Positions 44,583 through 58,183 of a stretch of 64,000 bases of DNA are shown piece by piece. A model generated the notes under the pieces. It saw only the letters and a list, made by a program, of their open reading frames with translations, was not told the origin of the DNA and ran no database searches. The translations under genes were made by a program, and so were the position numbers. Source of the DNA: Bufo bufo (lineage: Eukaryota; Chordata; Amphibia; Anura; Bufonidae); NCBI RefSeq assembly GCF_905171765.1, contig NC_053392.1, positions 448,978,722 to 449,042,721 of the forward strand. The letters are read 5' to 3'. How positions within the stretch are numbered: position 1 is the first letter of the stretch; the number at the start of each line of letters is the position of its first letter.

Positions 44583-45720
44583 GATTTAGCCCTGTTCTTC
44601 CTCAGAAGAAACTGAATCTGAAATCCTACTGGAGTGTTCCTGTTTACTTGGAGGTGATGAGGGAAGAAATTTTTTTTATTCTTTCATTGAATCCGCAATC
44701 TTAGATTTTACAATATCTTTGATATTCTGGATTAGAAATGGGGTTTCTTCCTCTACCATTTTGTTTACACAATGTTGGCATAACCGCTTGGGCCAAGAGG
44801 GAGAGAACTTCTTCCCACACACCGCACACTCTTTCCCTCGGTTTTTAGAGGTGGCTCTTCTAGGGCTCTTTTTGATATTCTAAAATACAATAACAAAGAA
44901 TGCTTCTATTAGAGCCTGTAAGATAAATAAATAAAGTTGGGGATTTACCCCCTTACCCCACCAGTAATACCGGTCTGGTCTGAAGACTGTCCTGGTCCCC
45001 AGTGCACTGACCACCCTCTTCTTCCATGATATGGTAAACCCTCCAACCTTGAACCTAAGTCGCTTCCCAGGTGCTTTTAGGCTGGCTGGAGACCTTCTAC
45101 CTGCGCACTAATGGGGTTTAAATACCCCTGGACTGGTCCCTGCTGATGTCCTCAGGCGGCCTTCGTGCGAGTCGCACTTCCGGAACGCTATGCGTTCCAA
45201 ACACCCGAAGTCTCGTCGTCCACTTCCGGATCCCACGCAGGACGCAAGACTATAACTCCTGTTCTGCCCCCTGTCTCTATAACAACTGAGAGACAAGCAG
45301 AAGAGGAGTAAAGGCCCCGGACCTCCCGAACACCGCCGGGAGTATCCGGTGTGATGACCCCACCTCTCAGTAGGGCCGCAACTGCCCACGGACAACAACC
45401 CGATTCTGACTGGGACCAGAAAGGTCTGCAAAAGATAGGTCCAGACTATAGGCGGCTCCTAGAGGAGACTTACGCCATACTAGTTAACCTCTATGGCAAC
45501 TACCGTCAGGGCCATTCAGCCTGCTGGAGCTCTCCAGAAATAATCCTATCTGTAGGACAGGAAACAGGACCTGGTGGTATGGGGCCCGAGACCCTCCTTA
45601 AGAGCTCTCCACGAAAGTTCCTGTTTCCTGTCCAGGATGGAGGTGGTCTCTCAAGGGTGCTGTCATGGGCTCATGGAAAAGTGATTACCGGTGAGTGTAA
45701 TCTTAAATTTTCCATCCAGA

Positions 45721-48498
45721 CTGCCTCCATGGGCAGTACGGTGTCTTTCACATCATCATCACTTTCTGCTTCTCCCACTCAGATTCCTTCTCTGCTCTGT
45801 TGTCAGCCATTGATGACTGAATGTGTGGCCAGGAAACAACTTTAGACTCCCAACAATGTCATGGGAATAAGGGAAAAAAACTGCTAGATAGCAGAGGTTT
45901 GTGCACTCTGCAAAGAGCTACGTAGCTGCCACCAAGCTTTCTTTAGCCCTGGCACATTTCGGGCCTCCTGTCTCCATAGTATCTGTGGAATTCCCAGTTT
46001 CAAAGCAGATCTGTCGCCTCTACTCTTTATTGCTGCTGCTTCTGCCCTCCGTCTCTGATGATACCTCCTCGTCAGCACCCTGATCCGGTTGAAGACACTG
46101 CTATTGACATTTACTTTGGGAATAATTAGCCCGCCTAATGTCTTATGTGCATTCAAGATTCAGAAAAAAAGCTTTCTGTAGTGTAAAACATAAGTTATCC
46201 GCCTACTATGAGATTATTCCCCCCACATCAACACTTGAACTCTCTGGAGATGCCCTATCACAGATTTCCAACTACTATTTCTTCTGTTCAAATAAGAAAA
46301 AAAAGAAATGTTCTTAAAGGTGGCTGCTTCTGAGGTTCTGCAGCAGCTGCAGCTGTATTATAAGGCAATGACTGCAACTAGAAGGCAATGCACAGGCACA
46401 CCCAACCTCAGCTCATCACTCCCTGAAAAGTGCAAAGCTTTACTAGCCCCTCCCTCCAGGGGCGACACTCCGCCCCTCGTGGCCAGCAAGGGGTGAGGGA
46501 TGTTCGGTGGGCTGGAGACCACCCGGGAAAATGAGAGACACGTCTTTGCTTGGTGACATGCTTCCGGTGAAACTGCGTCTGTCTCCCTGGCTGCCTGACA
46601 CACTGTCCCTGACACTAGAATGGAAGCTTATAGAGACTGTACACTGTCCATAAGATCGTTTTCTGCCAGATCTACCCTCATCAGCAACTGAACACATAAT
46701 GACCTGCCGCATCTACTAAAGACATATGGTGGCCCGGCCACCATTGAGTGGCGTTCATCCATTATTACTTTGAGAGGGGCTTCTTTTTATTGTAGCCATT
46801 GGTCACGCAAGTACTGGCATTGTTTGTTATTAACTACTGTGTTTATTTTCAGTACGAGCTCAATATTATACACATGTATCTATACCTTTTTGTATGTCTG
46901 TGTCTGGGCGGTATTTTTATTAAGCAAATGGAGTTTGCGAGATTCCGATATATTTGACCAGAGGAGGCCAGACGGTGTAGCAGTAGTCTGTGAAACTGCC
47001 ATTTTGTACACATTATGAGACCTGTTATTATTTCATTTATACACCAGGTTTAATAATCACTAGAGAGAGAATTTTCTCAATTAAAAGTCTCCCCCGATGA
47101 GCCAGTAATCTGAACAGGGCAAAACGCGTTGGAACAATTGTATCTAGTAAGGAAAAGGGACAACTATATCTGGAAATAACATACATTATTATAGACCTGT
47201 GGTATATATTAATTCATTCTAGTGTCAACTGCATTTTGTAACATCACAAGAAATATACCTAACCTGATATACTATTGATACTGGATACCTGTAAGAGTGG
47301 ACTATTTTATTGATAATATCACTAACTCTCTTTGACAACAGTGGTGGTGTCTATCCTTGTGCCAGAGCCGTCCTAGGGAATATAGGAGGTTCCTGACACA
47401 GGATTGCCCCTATCGGGCGGCTATTCCGTTTTAGGCAGGGCACATAGCACAGGGGCAGCTTAGGGATCAGATTTTCCCTTCCCAGTACCGAGTGCCTTCA
47501 TACTGCTGACATCACTATATATGGCACTTTGGCATACTTCTTTTATATATATTCTTGAATAAAGGAAACTTTTCATGGTTGTGGTCTCTGATACCACATA
47601 ATAACATTCTAGTCATTCTTCTAGGACTCCCCCCTGCATGCTGCCCCACTGATTGGCTCATCCAGGCTATCTGTCAGCCTCTGAGCCAATCAGGGCAAGC
47701 CCCCCACTTCCTCTCAGGGTCTTGTGAGTGTCCTTCTTCCTCTATCGTGGTTTTTACCTGCTGACATGTGCAGTAAAATGGTACTGCGTGCCGTTTTACT
47801 AGATTCAGCCATGATCGTCTGGTGGACGAATTTTGGGGAATTCCGTAGTGAACCTGGGAAAATGTGGTGACCTTTTTTGCCCCCAACCTATACATTAAAC
47901 ATAGGGCAAAAATGTGTGAACCCAGCCAAAAGTGTATTATGGCCTAAGATTTTACAGATTTTAAAGAATGAGCAGTGCTGTTCTCAGTCAAGCATTGTTA
48001 TGAGATACATTTTCTATCATAAGAACTGGTTTGAAAGATTCTTTTCATACACTATTGATTTATGAAAAAGTGAAACTATAAGTACACTTAATTATCGTAC
48101 CTTTCACTTTGATAATATAACATCAAATTGCCAATAAAAATGATAAAAATATGCCATTTTTATGGTTTGCTTAATTTGTTATTCTCTTGTTTGGAAGTGG
48201 TACTGCAGGATTCATCCAGATCCTATGTTAAAAGTAGATATTACTATGATATTATGATCATTTAATTATATTTTATTGTACTGTTATAACATGCGTTATA
48301 TACATGCATTGTCCTGTTATTCTCTCAAGCATCATTAACGGCTAAATTGATACTTGCAATAATACATTACAATGATAGGTTTCAGTAATACTACATTCAC
48401 AGCGTGCCTTTTCAACAAGATGGACATTTAAAATATTGTGGGAAATATTTTTTTTTTATCTGCCTATATAATCATATGATGTTTGCAAACTTACAGAC
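45721..48498. other. 2.8 kb without recognised gene
   Basis: Only short frames, none resembling a known family. A small hairpin (CTGATTGGCTCA/TGAGCCAATCAG) lies near 47650-47692. A hammerhead-like motif occurs at 47093-47130 (separate entry). 47890-48480 is AT-rich. Confidence 0.5.
47093..47130 (+). ncRNA. Degenerate hammerhead-like motif (Penelope-type end)
   Basis: The sequence CCGATGAGCC, a variable loop, then GGGCAAAACGCG resembles the CTGATGA / stem / GAAACG order of Penelope ends. GCC and GGC could pair. The GAAA box reads AAAA. Weak evidence. Confidence 0.3.
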
Positions 48499-48501
48499 TT
48501 A

Positions 48502-50611
48502 GGCCTCCTGCACACGAACGTATTTTTTTGCGGTCCGCAAAAACGGGTCCCGTTTTTCCGTGATCCGTGACCGTTTTTTCGTCCGTGGGTCTTCCTTGAT
48601 TTTTGGAGGATCCACGGACATGAAAAAAAAGTCGTTTTGGTGTCCGCCTGGCCGTGCGGAGCCAAACGGATCCGTCCTGAATTACAATGCAAGTCAATGG
48701 GGACGGATCCGTTTGACGTTGACACAATATGGTGCCATTTCAAACGGATCCGTCCCCATTGACTTTCAATGTAAAGTCTGGAGTCCCTTTTATGCCATCG
48801 GATCGGAGTTTTCTCCAATCCGATGGTATATTTTAACTTGAAGCGTCCCCATCACCATGGGAACGCCTCTATGTTAGAATATACTGTCGGATATGAGTTA
48901 GATCGTGAAACCTCATTTCCGACAGTATATTCTAACACAGAGGCGTTCCCATGGTGATTGGGACGCTTCTAGTTAGAATATACTACAAACTGTGTACATG
49001 ACTGCCCCCTGCTGCCTAGCAGCATCCGATCTCTTACAGGGGGCTGTGATCAGCACAATTAACCCTTCAGGTGCCGCACCTGAAGGGGTTAATTGTGCTA
49101 TCATCTCCCCCTGTAAGAGATCAGGGCTGCCAGGCAGCAGGGGGCAGACCCCCCCCCCTCCCCCCTCCCCAGTTTGAATATCATTGGTGGCCAGTGCAGC
49201 CCCCCCCCCTTCCTCCCTCTATTGTAATAATTCCTTGGTGGCACAGTGTGCGCCCCCCCCCTTCCCCCCTCTATTGTAATAATTTGTTGGTGGCACAGTG
49301 TGCGCCCCCCCCTTTCTCCCTCTATTGTAATCGTTGGTGGCACAGTGTGCGCCCCCCATTGGCCCCCCTCCCTCTATAGCATTAACAACATTGGTGGCCA
49401 GTGTGCGGCCTCCCATCTAGCCCCCCCCCCCCATCATTGGTGGCAGCGGTATACTAGCAGTAGTGATTCATACTTACCTGGGAGCTGCGATGTCTGCTTC
49501 CGGCCGGGAGCTCCTCCTACTGGTAAGTGACAGTTCATTTAGCAATGACACTTACCAGTAGGTGGAGCTCCCGGCCGGACACGAACATCGCAGCAGCCGG
49601 TAAGTATGAATCTTCTACTATTGTACTATTGCTAAGTAACCATGGCAACCAGCGTCCTGGTTGCCATGGTTACCGATCGGAGTCCCAGCGATTAAACTGG
49701 GACTCCGATCGGAACTCCGCTGCCACCAATGATGGGGGGGGGGGGGAAATGGGAGGCCGCACACTGGCCACCAATGTTGTTAATGCTATAGAGGGAGGGG
49801 GGGGGGGGCCGATGGGGGGCGCACACTGTGCCACCAACGAATTATTACAATAGAGGGAGGGAGGGGGGGGCGCACACTGTGCCACCAACGAATTATTACA
49901 ATAGAGGAAGGGAGGGGGGGGTGCACACTGTGCCACCAACGAATAATTACAATAGAGGGAGGGGGGGGGCCGCACTGGCCACCAATGATATTTAAACTGG
50001 GGAGGGGGGGGAGGGTCTGCCCCCTGCTGCCTGGCAGCCCTGATCTCTTACAGGGGGCCGTGATCAGCACAATTAACCCCTTCAGGTGCCGCACCTGAAG
50101 GGGTTAATTGTGCTGATCACGGCCCCCTGTAAGAGATCGGGTGCTGCCAGGCAGCAGGGGGCAGTCTTGTACACAGTTTGTAGTGTATTCTAACTAGAAG
50201 CGTCCCCATCACCATGGGAACGCTTCTGTGTTAGAATATACTGTCGGTTCTGAGTTTTCACGAAGTGAAAACTCAGCTTTGAAAAAGCTTTTATACAGAC
50301 GGATCTTCGGATCCGTCTGTATAAAAACTAACCTACGGCCACGGATCACGGACACGGATGCCAATCTTGTGTGCATCCGTGTTCTTTCACGGACCCATTG
50401 ACTTGAATGGGTCCGTGAACCGTTGGCCGTGAAAAAAATAGGACAGGTCATATTTTTTTCACGGCCAGGAAACACGGATCACGGATGCGGCTGCAAAACG
50501 GTGCATTTTCCGATTTTTCCACGGACCCATTGAAAGTCAATGGGTCCGCGAAAAAAAGCGGAAAACGGCACAACGGCCACGGGTGCACACAACGGTCGTG
50601 TGCAGGAGGCC
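48502..50611. mobile_element. Harbinger-type element 1 of 5: 2.1-kb palindrome
   Basis: The ends GGCCTCCTGCACACGA and inverse are flanked by TTA (48499-48501, 50612-50614). The interior is a long imperfect palindrome centred near 49540-49590. TTGGTGGCCAGTG near 49185 pairs with CACTGGCCACCAA near 49980, and AGAAGCGTCCCCATCACCAT motifs stand at both outer sides. C-rich runs on the left match G-rich runs on the right. No protein. Confidence 0.8.
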
Positions 50612-50614
50612 TTA

Positions 50615-51587
50615 GGCTGAGATTTCCACGCGGGTGCAATGCGGGAGGTGAACTCATTGCACCCGCGCTGAATCCGGACACATTCATTTCTATGGGGCTG
50701 TGTGCACATGAGCTGTGATTTTCACACATCACTTGTGCGTTGCATGAAAATCGCAGCATGCTCTATATTGTGCGTTTATCACGCAACGCAGGCCCCATAG
50801 AAATGAATGGGGTTGTGTGAAAATCGCATGCATCCGCAAGCAAGTGCGGAAGCTTTGCGATTTTCACGCACGGTTGCTAGGAGACGATCGGGATGGGGAC
50901 CCGATCATTATTATTTTCCCTTATAACATGGTTATAAGGGAAAATAATAGCATTCTGAATACAGAATGCATAGTACAATAGGGCTGGAGGGGTTAAAAAA
51001 AAATATATATTTTAACTCACCTTAATCCACTTGTTCGCGCAGCCGGCATCTCTTCTGTCTTGTTCTGTGAAGAATAGGACCTTTGTTGACGTCACTACGT
51101 TCATCCCATGGTCCGTCACATGATCCATCACCATGGTGATGGATCATGTGATGAGCGTAGTGACGTCATCAAAGGTCCTATTCTTCACAGAACAAGACAG
51201 AAGAGATGCCGGCTGCGCGAACAAGTGGATTAAGGCGAGTTAAAATATATATATTTTTTTTTAACCCCTCCAGCCCTATTGTACTATGCATTCTGTATTC
51301 AGAATGCTATTATTTTCCCTTATAACCATGTTATAAGGGAAAATAATACAATATACACTACAACTAACCCAAACCTGAACTTCTGTGAAGAAGTTCGGGT
51401 CTGGGTACCACAGTCAGTTTTTTATCACGCACGTGTAAAACACATTGCACTCGCGCGATAAAAACTGAACATGGGAACGCAATCGCAGTCAAAACTGACT
51501 GCAATTGCGTACCTACTTGCGCGGGTTTGCCGCAATACACCGGGACGCATCCGGACCTAATCCGGACACGCTCGTGTGGACTCAGCC
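50615..51587. mobile_element. Harbinger-type element 2 of 5: palindromic
   Basis: It begins GGCTGAGATTTCCACGC and ends CTCGTGTGGACTCAGCC. It is flanked by TTA (50612-50614 shared with element 1, and 51588-51590). Arms of about 215 bp, 50917-51130 and 51137-51345, are near-perfect inverses around CATCACCATGGTGATG (about 51127-51142). No gene. Confidence 0.75.
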
Positions 51588-51590
51588 TTA

Positions 51591-52062
51591 GGGTACTTTC
51601 ACACTAGTGTTATTCTTTTCCGGCATTGAGTTCCGTCCTCGGGGCTCAATACCGGAAAAGAACTGATCAGTTTAATCCTAATGCATTCTGAATGGAGAGC
51701 AATCCGTTCAGGATGCTTCAGGATGTCTTCAGTTCAGTCTTTTTGACTCTTCAGGATGGAGATAATACCGTAGCATGCTGCGGTTTTATATCCATACAAA
51801 ATTCTGGCAAAACGCATCTGGCATTTCGGTCTGTGCATGCTCAGACCGCAAAAAAAAATAGAAAAAAAATAAATGCTGGATCTATTTTTCCGGATGACAC
51901 CGTAGAGACGGATCCGGCATTTCAATGCATTTGTTATACGGATCAGCATCCTGATCTGTCCGACAAATGCCATCAGTTTGTATACGTTTGGACGGATTCG
52001 GCAGGCAGTTCTGGCGACAGAACTGCCTGCCGGAATCCTCTGCCGCAAGTGTGAAAGTACCC
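51591..52062. mobile_element. Harbinger-type element 3 of 5
   Basis: The ends GGGTACTTTCACACTAGTG and AAGTGTGAAAGTACCC have TTA at 51588-51590 and 52063-52065. It is related to the 9230 and 37919 family. Confidence 0.8.
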
Positions 52063-52065
52063 TTA

Positions 52066-52538
52066 GGTCTCTTTCACACGACCGTATGGCTTTTTCAGTG
52101 TTTTGCAGTCCGTTTTTCACGGATCCGTTGTTCCGTTTTTCGTTTCCATTTCTGTTCCGTTTTTCCGTATGGCATATACAGTATACAGTAATTACATAGA
52201 AAAAATTGGGCTGGACATAAAATTTTCAATAGATGATTCCGCAAAAACAAAACGGATACGGAAGACATACAGATGCATTTCCGTATGTGTTCCGTTTTTT
52301 TTTGCGGACCCATTGACTTTAATGGAGCCATGGAACATGATTTGCGGGCAATAATAGGACATGTTCTATCTTTCAACGGAGCGGAAAAACGGAAATACGG
52401 AAACGGAATGCATACGGAATACATTCCATTTTTTTTGCGGAACCATTGAACTGAATGGTTCTGTATACGGACCGTATACGGAACACAAAAGACGGCCCGT
52501 AAATGAAAAAAAAAAAAAACGGTCATGTGAAAGAGGCC
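52066..52538. mobile_element. Harbinger-type element 4 of 5
   Basis: The ends GGTCTCTTTCACACGACCG and CGGTCATGTGAAAGAGGCC have TTA at 52063-52065 and 52539-52541. The interior has inverted CCGTTTTTC/GAAAAACGG words. Confidence 0.8.
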
Positions 52539-52541
52539 TTA

Positions 52542-52957
52542 GGGCTCATCACACAAACGTTTTTTGCATTCCGTATACAGGCCGTTTTTTGCGTTCCGTA
52601 TACGGTCAATGGTTCTGCAAAAAAAAACGGAATGCAATCCGTATGCATTCCATTTCCATATTTCCGTTCAAAGATAGAACATGTCCTATTAATGCCCGCA
52701 AATCACGTTCCGTGGCTCCATTCAAGTCAATGGGTCCTCAAAATAAACAGAACTCATACGGAATGTACTCTGTATGTCATCCGTATCCATTCCGTTTTTG
52801 CAGAACCATCTAATGAAAATTTTATTCCCAGCCCAATTTTTTCTATGTAATTACTGTATACTGTATATGCCATACGGAAAAACGGAACGGAAAAACAGAT
52901 CCGTTAAAAAAGGCCTGCAAAACACTGAAAAAGCCATACAGTCGTGTGAACGAGCCC
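52542..52957. mobile_element. Harbinger-type element 5 of 5
   Basis: The ends GGGCTCATCACACAAACG and GTCGTGTGAACGAGCCC have TTA at 52539-52541 and 52958-52960. Its sequence is largely an inverse relative of element 4, so the pair could fold on itself. Confidence 0.8.
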
Positions 52958-52960
52958 TTA

Positions 52961-53334
52961 GGGGGACATTTATCAAATGTGGTGTTTCTGTTTTTTGGTG
53001 CATGTTTATTTCTGTCGTTATACTGTATATGCCAGATAACTGGATAAATGAAGATAAATGTGCTGGGCCCCATGGCACCACTCTCACCACGACCCCATTT
53101 CAGGAATGTGGTGAGGGCAGAGTAAAAATTTCACTTGCACCTAGATTTATGCACAATGGCATTTAAAAAGTTGCAAACACACGTTTTGTGCCTTTTTTAA
53201 TAAAACAAAATTGGCCTCTGTTTCATGAACAGACCTTCAATATCTAATATATCCACTAATATGCATGTATTAAAGTCTTGACATGGTTTTCCATATTTTG
53301 CAATGATGACAAATACATCTGTGATCCATGCTAA
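52961..53334. other. Unassigned spacer
   Basis: Nothing recognised between the chain of Harbinger-type elements and the Penelope insertion. Confidence 0.5.
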
Positions 53335-53499
53335 CATTTATAAAAGTTCATGTGTAAACAGAAGAAGGTTGTGGTCGGCACTGCGTGGCGCGACTAATTC
53401 ATCTGAACGGACTCTGCGTTGTACACTTGTGACATCTGGTGGTGCTCAGTATATAGAAGACGCGCAAATTTCAATAGGAAGTACAGAAGAAACGAAGAA

Positions 53500-53625
53500 A
53501 GAATACGGCACTCAACAAAAATCTTTGCAGCTTTATTCACCAATGAAACAAAATAGATGCGGGTACAGCATAGTCAGAAAGGCTGCAGTCGTTTCGCGCT
53601 CACTGTGCTTCCTCAGGCCTCACAT
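53500..53625 (-). ncRNA. Hammerhead-like motif and terminus of Penelope element
   Basis: On the minus strand: CTGAGGA (53616-53610), a stem-loop GCAC...GCGC, then GAAACG (GAAA at 53595-53592). An AATAAA follows near 53537, and GAGTGCCGTATTCTTTC ends the block. CTGANGA and GAAA are the conserved boxes of hammerhead ribozymes, which are known in Penelope-like elements. One extra A lies between box and stem. Activity is not shown. Confidence 0.6.
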
Positions 53626-53792
53626 TACGACGCTGGCGTGTTCACTTCAAATACTCTCGCGCCAGCTACGACACATACACATGACACAAATATTTTAAAC
53701 GCATTATATTAAACATTCAAAAAAAAATGGAAAAAGCAAATAGGAAATGGGAAATACAGAGCAAAACAATATATTGCAAACAATAATAGCTA

Positions 53793-55382
<1,590 letters not shown>

Positions 55383-55389
55383 TAAATAA

Positions 55390-57243
55390 AAACTGCCAAG
55401 TCATTTTTATCATTTAAGCCAAGTGGACCCATGGCCCTAGTTCTAATAATCCAGGCTGCTTCTCTCTGCAACAATAAGTGACCCCTATATCCCCCACGTT
55501 CTGCAACTCAAACTACTTCAATACCTGCACATTTTAATAGATCACTACTACCCCCATGGGTGTCATGTACATGCTCTATCAAGCTTGTCGCTCAAATCCT
55601 AGTTTGTATAGATTTCTTGTGTTCTCTAAATCTGATGTATAGACACCTAATAGTTCTCCCTATATAGAATCTCCCACAGGGACAAAAAATAACATAAACT
55701 ACAAATTGTGTCTTACAAAATATAATGCCTTACAGTATGCTCAACTCCTCCTATCGTAAGGTGCCTACTCCTATACATATGTTTACAGATACAGCAATGT
55801 CCGCAAGTGAAATTCCCATTGGGGAACATCTCCCTAACCAATTTGAACCCTTTTCCTGAAAATGACTCCTAACAATCACATCTTTGATAGTTTTACGTCT
55901 TTTCTTTCAATGACTCATCCTGGGACAGAATATGGCAATTATTTAAGATGGCCCTCTTGATGACAGGAGCCATCGGGGTACAATCAAAGGTGAAGACTAA
56001 TCTCCTCTCTCTATCCATATTTCTATCCCCTTTCAAATACACATGCTTCAGAACTCTTAGGTTCACAAGCTCTCCTGTAGGCCTGATCAATCACCTTCTC
56101 TGGGTACCCTCTCCGTAGAAACCATTTCTTTAACTCTCTACATTGCCCAAGAAAATCATCTCCATTTGTGATAATTCTTTTCAGATGCATAAATTGCTCA
56201 TATGGTACTGCTGTCTTCACATGAGGTGGATGGAAGGAACCGTAGTGCAGAAGTGAGTTTGTGGCTGTTGGTTTTCTATATATAGTTGTATGCAAACAGC
56301 CACCCCTAACCCCAATTTTAAAATCCAAGAAATCCAATTCTTCAAAGACAAACTTACTGGTGAATTGCATGTTCATGTGGTTAGTCAAAATTAGATAATC
56401 CACAAACTCATGAAACTGTACCACGGTGCCTGTCCATATTATAAATATATCATCAATGAATCTCAGGAATAACCTGATGCATGTTACAAATAGCTTTTTG
56501 ACTGTAAATATATACTCTTCCTCGAAAACTGCTAAAAATAAGTTAGCAAAAGTACACAAGCCCGGGGTCCCCATTGATGTACCTGTTCTTTGACGGGACC
56601 ATCTCTTATTGAACATAAATGCATTATGGGACGAAATGAACTGTAGTGCTTTAGTAACAAACTCTACGTAGGCAGATGTTCTTTCCTGTTTCTCCAGAAC
56701 ACTGCGGACGCACTGCACCCCCAAATCCTGAGATATACTGGTGTATAAACTCTCCACATCAATGGATGCCAATACATAACCATCCTGCCATTCTACATCC
56801 TAAATGGCTTTCAAAAAATCACTGGTATCTTCCAAACAGGAAGGAATCACTTTTAGGCCTCATGCACACGACCGTATATGTTTTGGATCCGTTATTTTTG
56901 CGGATCCATTGTAATAATGCCTATCCTTGTCCGCAAACTAGAAAAAAATAGGACATGCACTATTATTTTTGCGGGGCTACGGAACAGACATACTGATGCA
57001 GACAGCACATAGTGTGCTGTCTGCATTTTTTGCAAACCCTTGAAATGAATGGGTCCGCATCCTATCAGGACAAGGAAACAAAATACGGTCGTGTGCATGA
57101 GGCCTTAATAAAGGGCGTAAAAGCCAATCTACATATTGAGACAGGGGCTCAGTAACCGAGCCAATCCCTGTTACAATAGGACACCCTGGTGGGTCTACCA
57201 GTGATTTATGCACTTTGTAGTACCATACAGGATAACAATTCAC
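55390..57243 (-). pseudogene. Penelope-like reverse transcriptase and GIY-YIG endonuclease, broken
   Basis: From the right: WYYKVHKSLVDPPGCPIV and SVTEPLSQYVDWLLRPLL (57215-57110), then the MITE 56856-57104. A further stretch with a stop near 56803 follows, and then frame 56772-56023: SIDVESLYTSI, TGTSMGTPGLCTFANL, LRFIDDIFIIW (IDD at 56449-56460), LDFLDFKIG, IYRKPTATNSLLHY. After a frameshift (about 56070) come cysteine motif CGHCCICK (about 55800) and a GIY-YIG-type domain (VVYVIFCPCGRFYIGRT, 55705-55655; then REH). These copy RNA primed at a nick. Stops and the MITE prevent expression. Confidence 0.85.
56856..57104. mobile_element. Harbinger-type MITE inside Penelope RT
   Basis: The ends GGCCTCATGCACACGACCGT and inverse have TTA at 56853-56855 and 57105-57107. 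At 249 bp it shares termini with the element at 3241-4746. Confidence 0.9.
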
Positions 57244-57417
57244 AGTAGTATTAATGCATATTATACCATACAGGATAAGTGGGAAATTGAGGGTACAACT
57301 TCTCCGCAGTGTTCCTGGACAGGATCCCCTTTTATGTGTATTTCCATAAAAAAGATCTCTGATGCCTTTGATATTTATGCTTGGGGTTAACTTTTAAAGG
57401 GACATACACATCCTCTG

Positions 57418-57950
57418 TTGAGCTGTCTCTCTGCTTCATGGACATTAGATGTAGGAGATGTTCAAGAAATACCGCCAGGGTACAATGTAGTTAATTTGAC
57501 ACAAGTACAGTTGGACAGTGACTGTCTCTCTTTATTGTCCAAGAGTTTGAATTACAGTTTAGTAGAGAGTTTTGATCAGATGGGATTTGAGGTTCATTTA
57601 TTTAAGTCGGTTAGGAAACTTAACCTGTTTAAGCATTTTCAGGGTGCACGAGGGTGAACGACCATGTGTGATAGGTATTCTGGGTTTTAGTGCAAACAGT
57701 GAAGCAGAATGTCTGGATAGGCAGATTGTAAATACACTATTGGAGATTCAGGTATATAACCCACATGTAGAGCAGAATGAGCATTTTTCAACGAGGGCTT
57801 TAAGTCCACTTTTACCCCACCCTTGTCGGCCGGTGGCAGTCTAGATCTTTTTCGGACACAAGTTTTGAGGGAAGTCAAAGCATTGATATATACATCTGAT
57901 AAGGAAAATTTGAATGAACCTGAAAGGAGGGCTTTGAAATGGTTAGGGAT
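57418..57950 (+). pseudogene. Penelope-like N-terminal region (plus strand)
   Basis: The frame reads LTQVQLDSDCLSLLSKSLNYS, then FEVHLFKSVRKLNLFKHF. Another frame from about 57870 reads VREVKALIYTSDKENLNEPERRALKWL. These match the conserved segment before the reverse transcriptase of Penelope-like proteins. It runs opposite to the catalytic part at 55390-57243. Cut by a hAT end at 57951. Confidence 0.65.
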
Positions 57951-58080
57951 TAGTGTTGAGCGAGCATGCTCGGCCGAACACCACTTCGGCTCGAACATTG
58001 CTATTCTCGGCACATCGCAGAGTTCGGCCGAACACTGCGTGTGCTCGAGCGCGATGCTCAAGTCAATGTATTTAAATATA
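57951..58080 (+). mobile_element. hAT 5' end fragment
   Basis: It begins TAGTGTTGAGCGAGCATGCTCG, the same terminal motif as 18276, followed by inverted GTTCGGCCGAACAC words. No matching 3' end or duplication was found. Confidence 0.5.
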
Positions 58081-58183
58081 ATTTAGCCTCTATTTCTATG
58101 CAGAAGAATTCCGTAGAGTGAGGGAATCCCTCAGTGTGAGTATACGGCTTAGGAGTCCCTGCTCTTACTCCATATATAGCTAT

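Larger units (their letters stand above)
42430..45720 (-). mobile_element. DIRS-type retrotransposon remnant
   Basis: On the minus strand come gag (44582-43664), reverse transcriptase (43781-43122) and RNase H (42995-42445). Upstream sequence, 44590-45700, is probably leader and terminal repeat; it contains GGTGCTGTCATGGGCTCATGG near 45657. The tyrosine recombinase that DIRS elements carry is not found below 42430, so the 3' part is missing. An AT run sits at the truncation point. Confidence 0.7.

Noticed and set aside
45351..45845. 164-residue plus-strand open frame
   Set aside because: It lies antisense to the leader/terminal region of the DIRS remnant and shows no domain.
49071..50094. 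Proline-rich open frames (PPPLPPSIVII-type)
   Set aside because: They are translations of C-rich palindrome arms of a Harbinger-type element.
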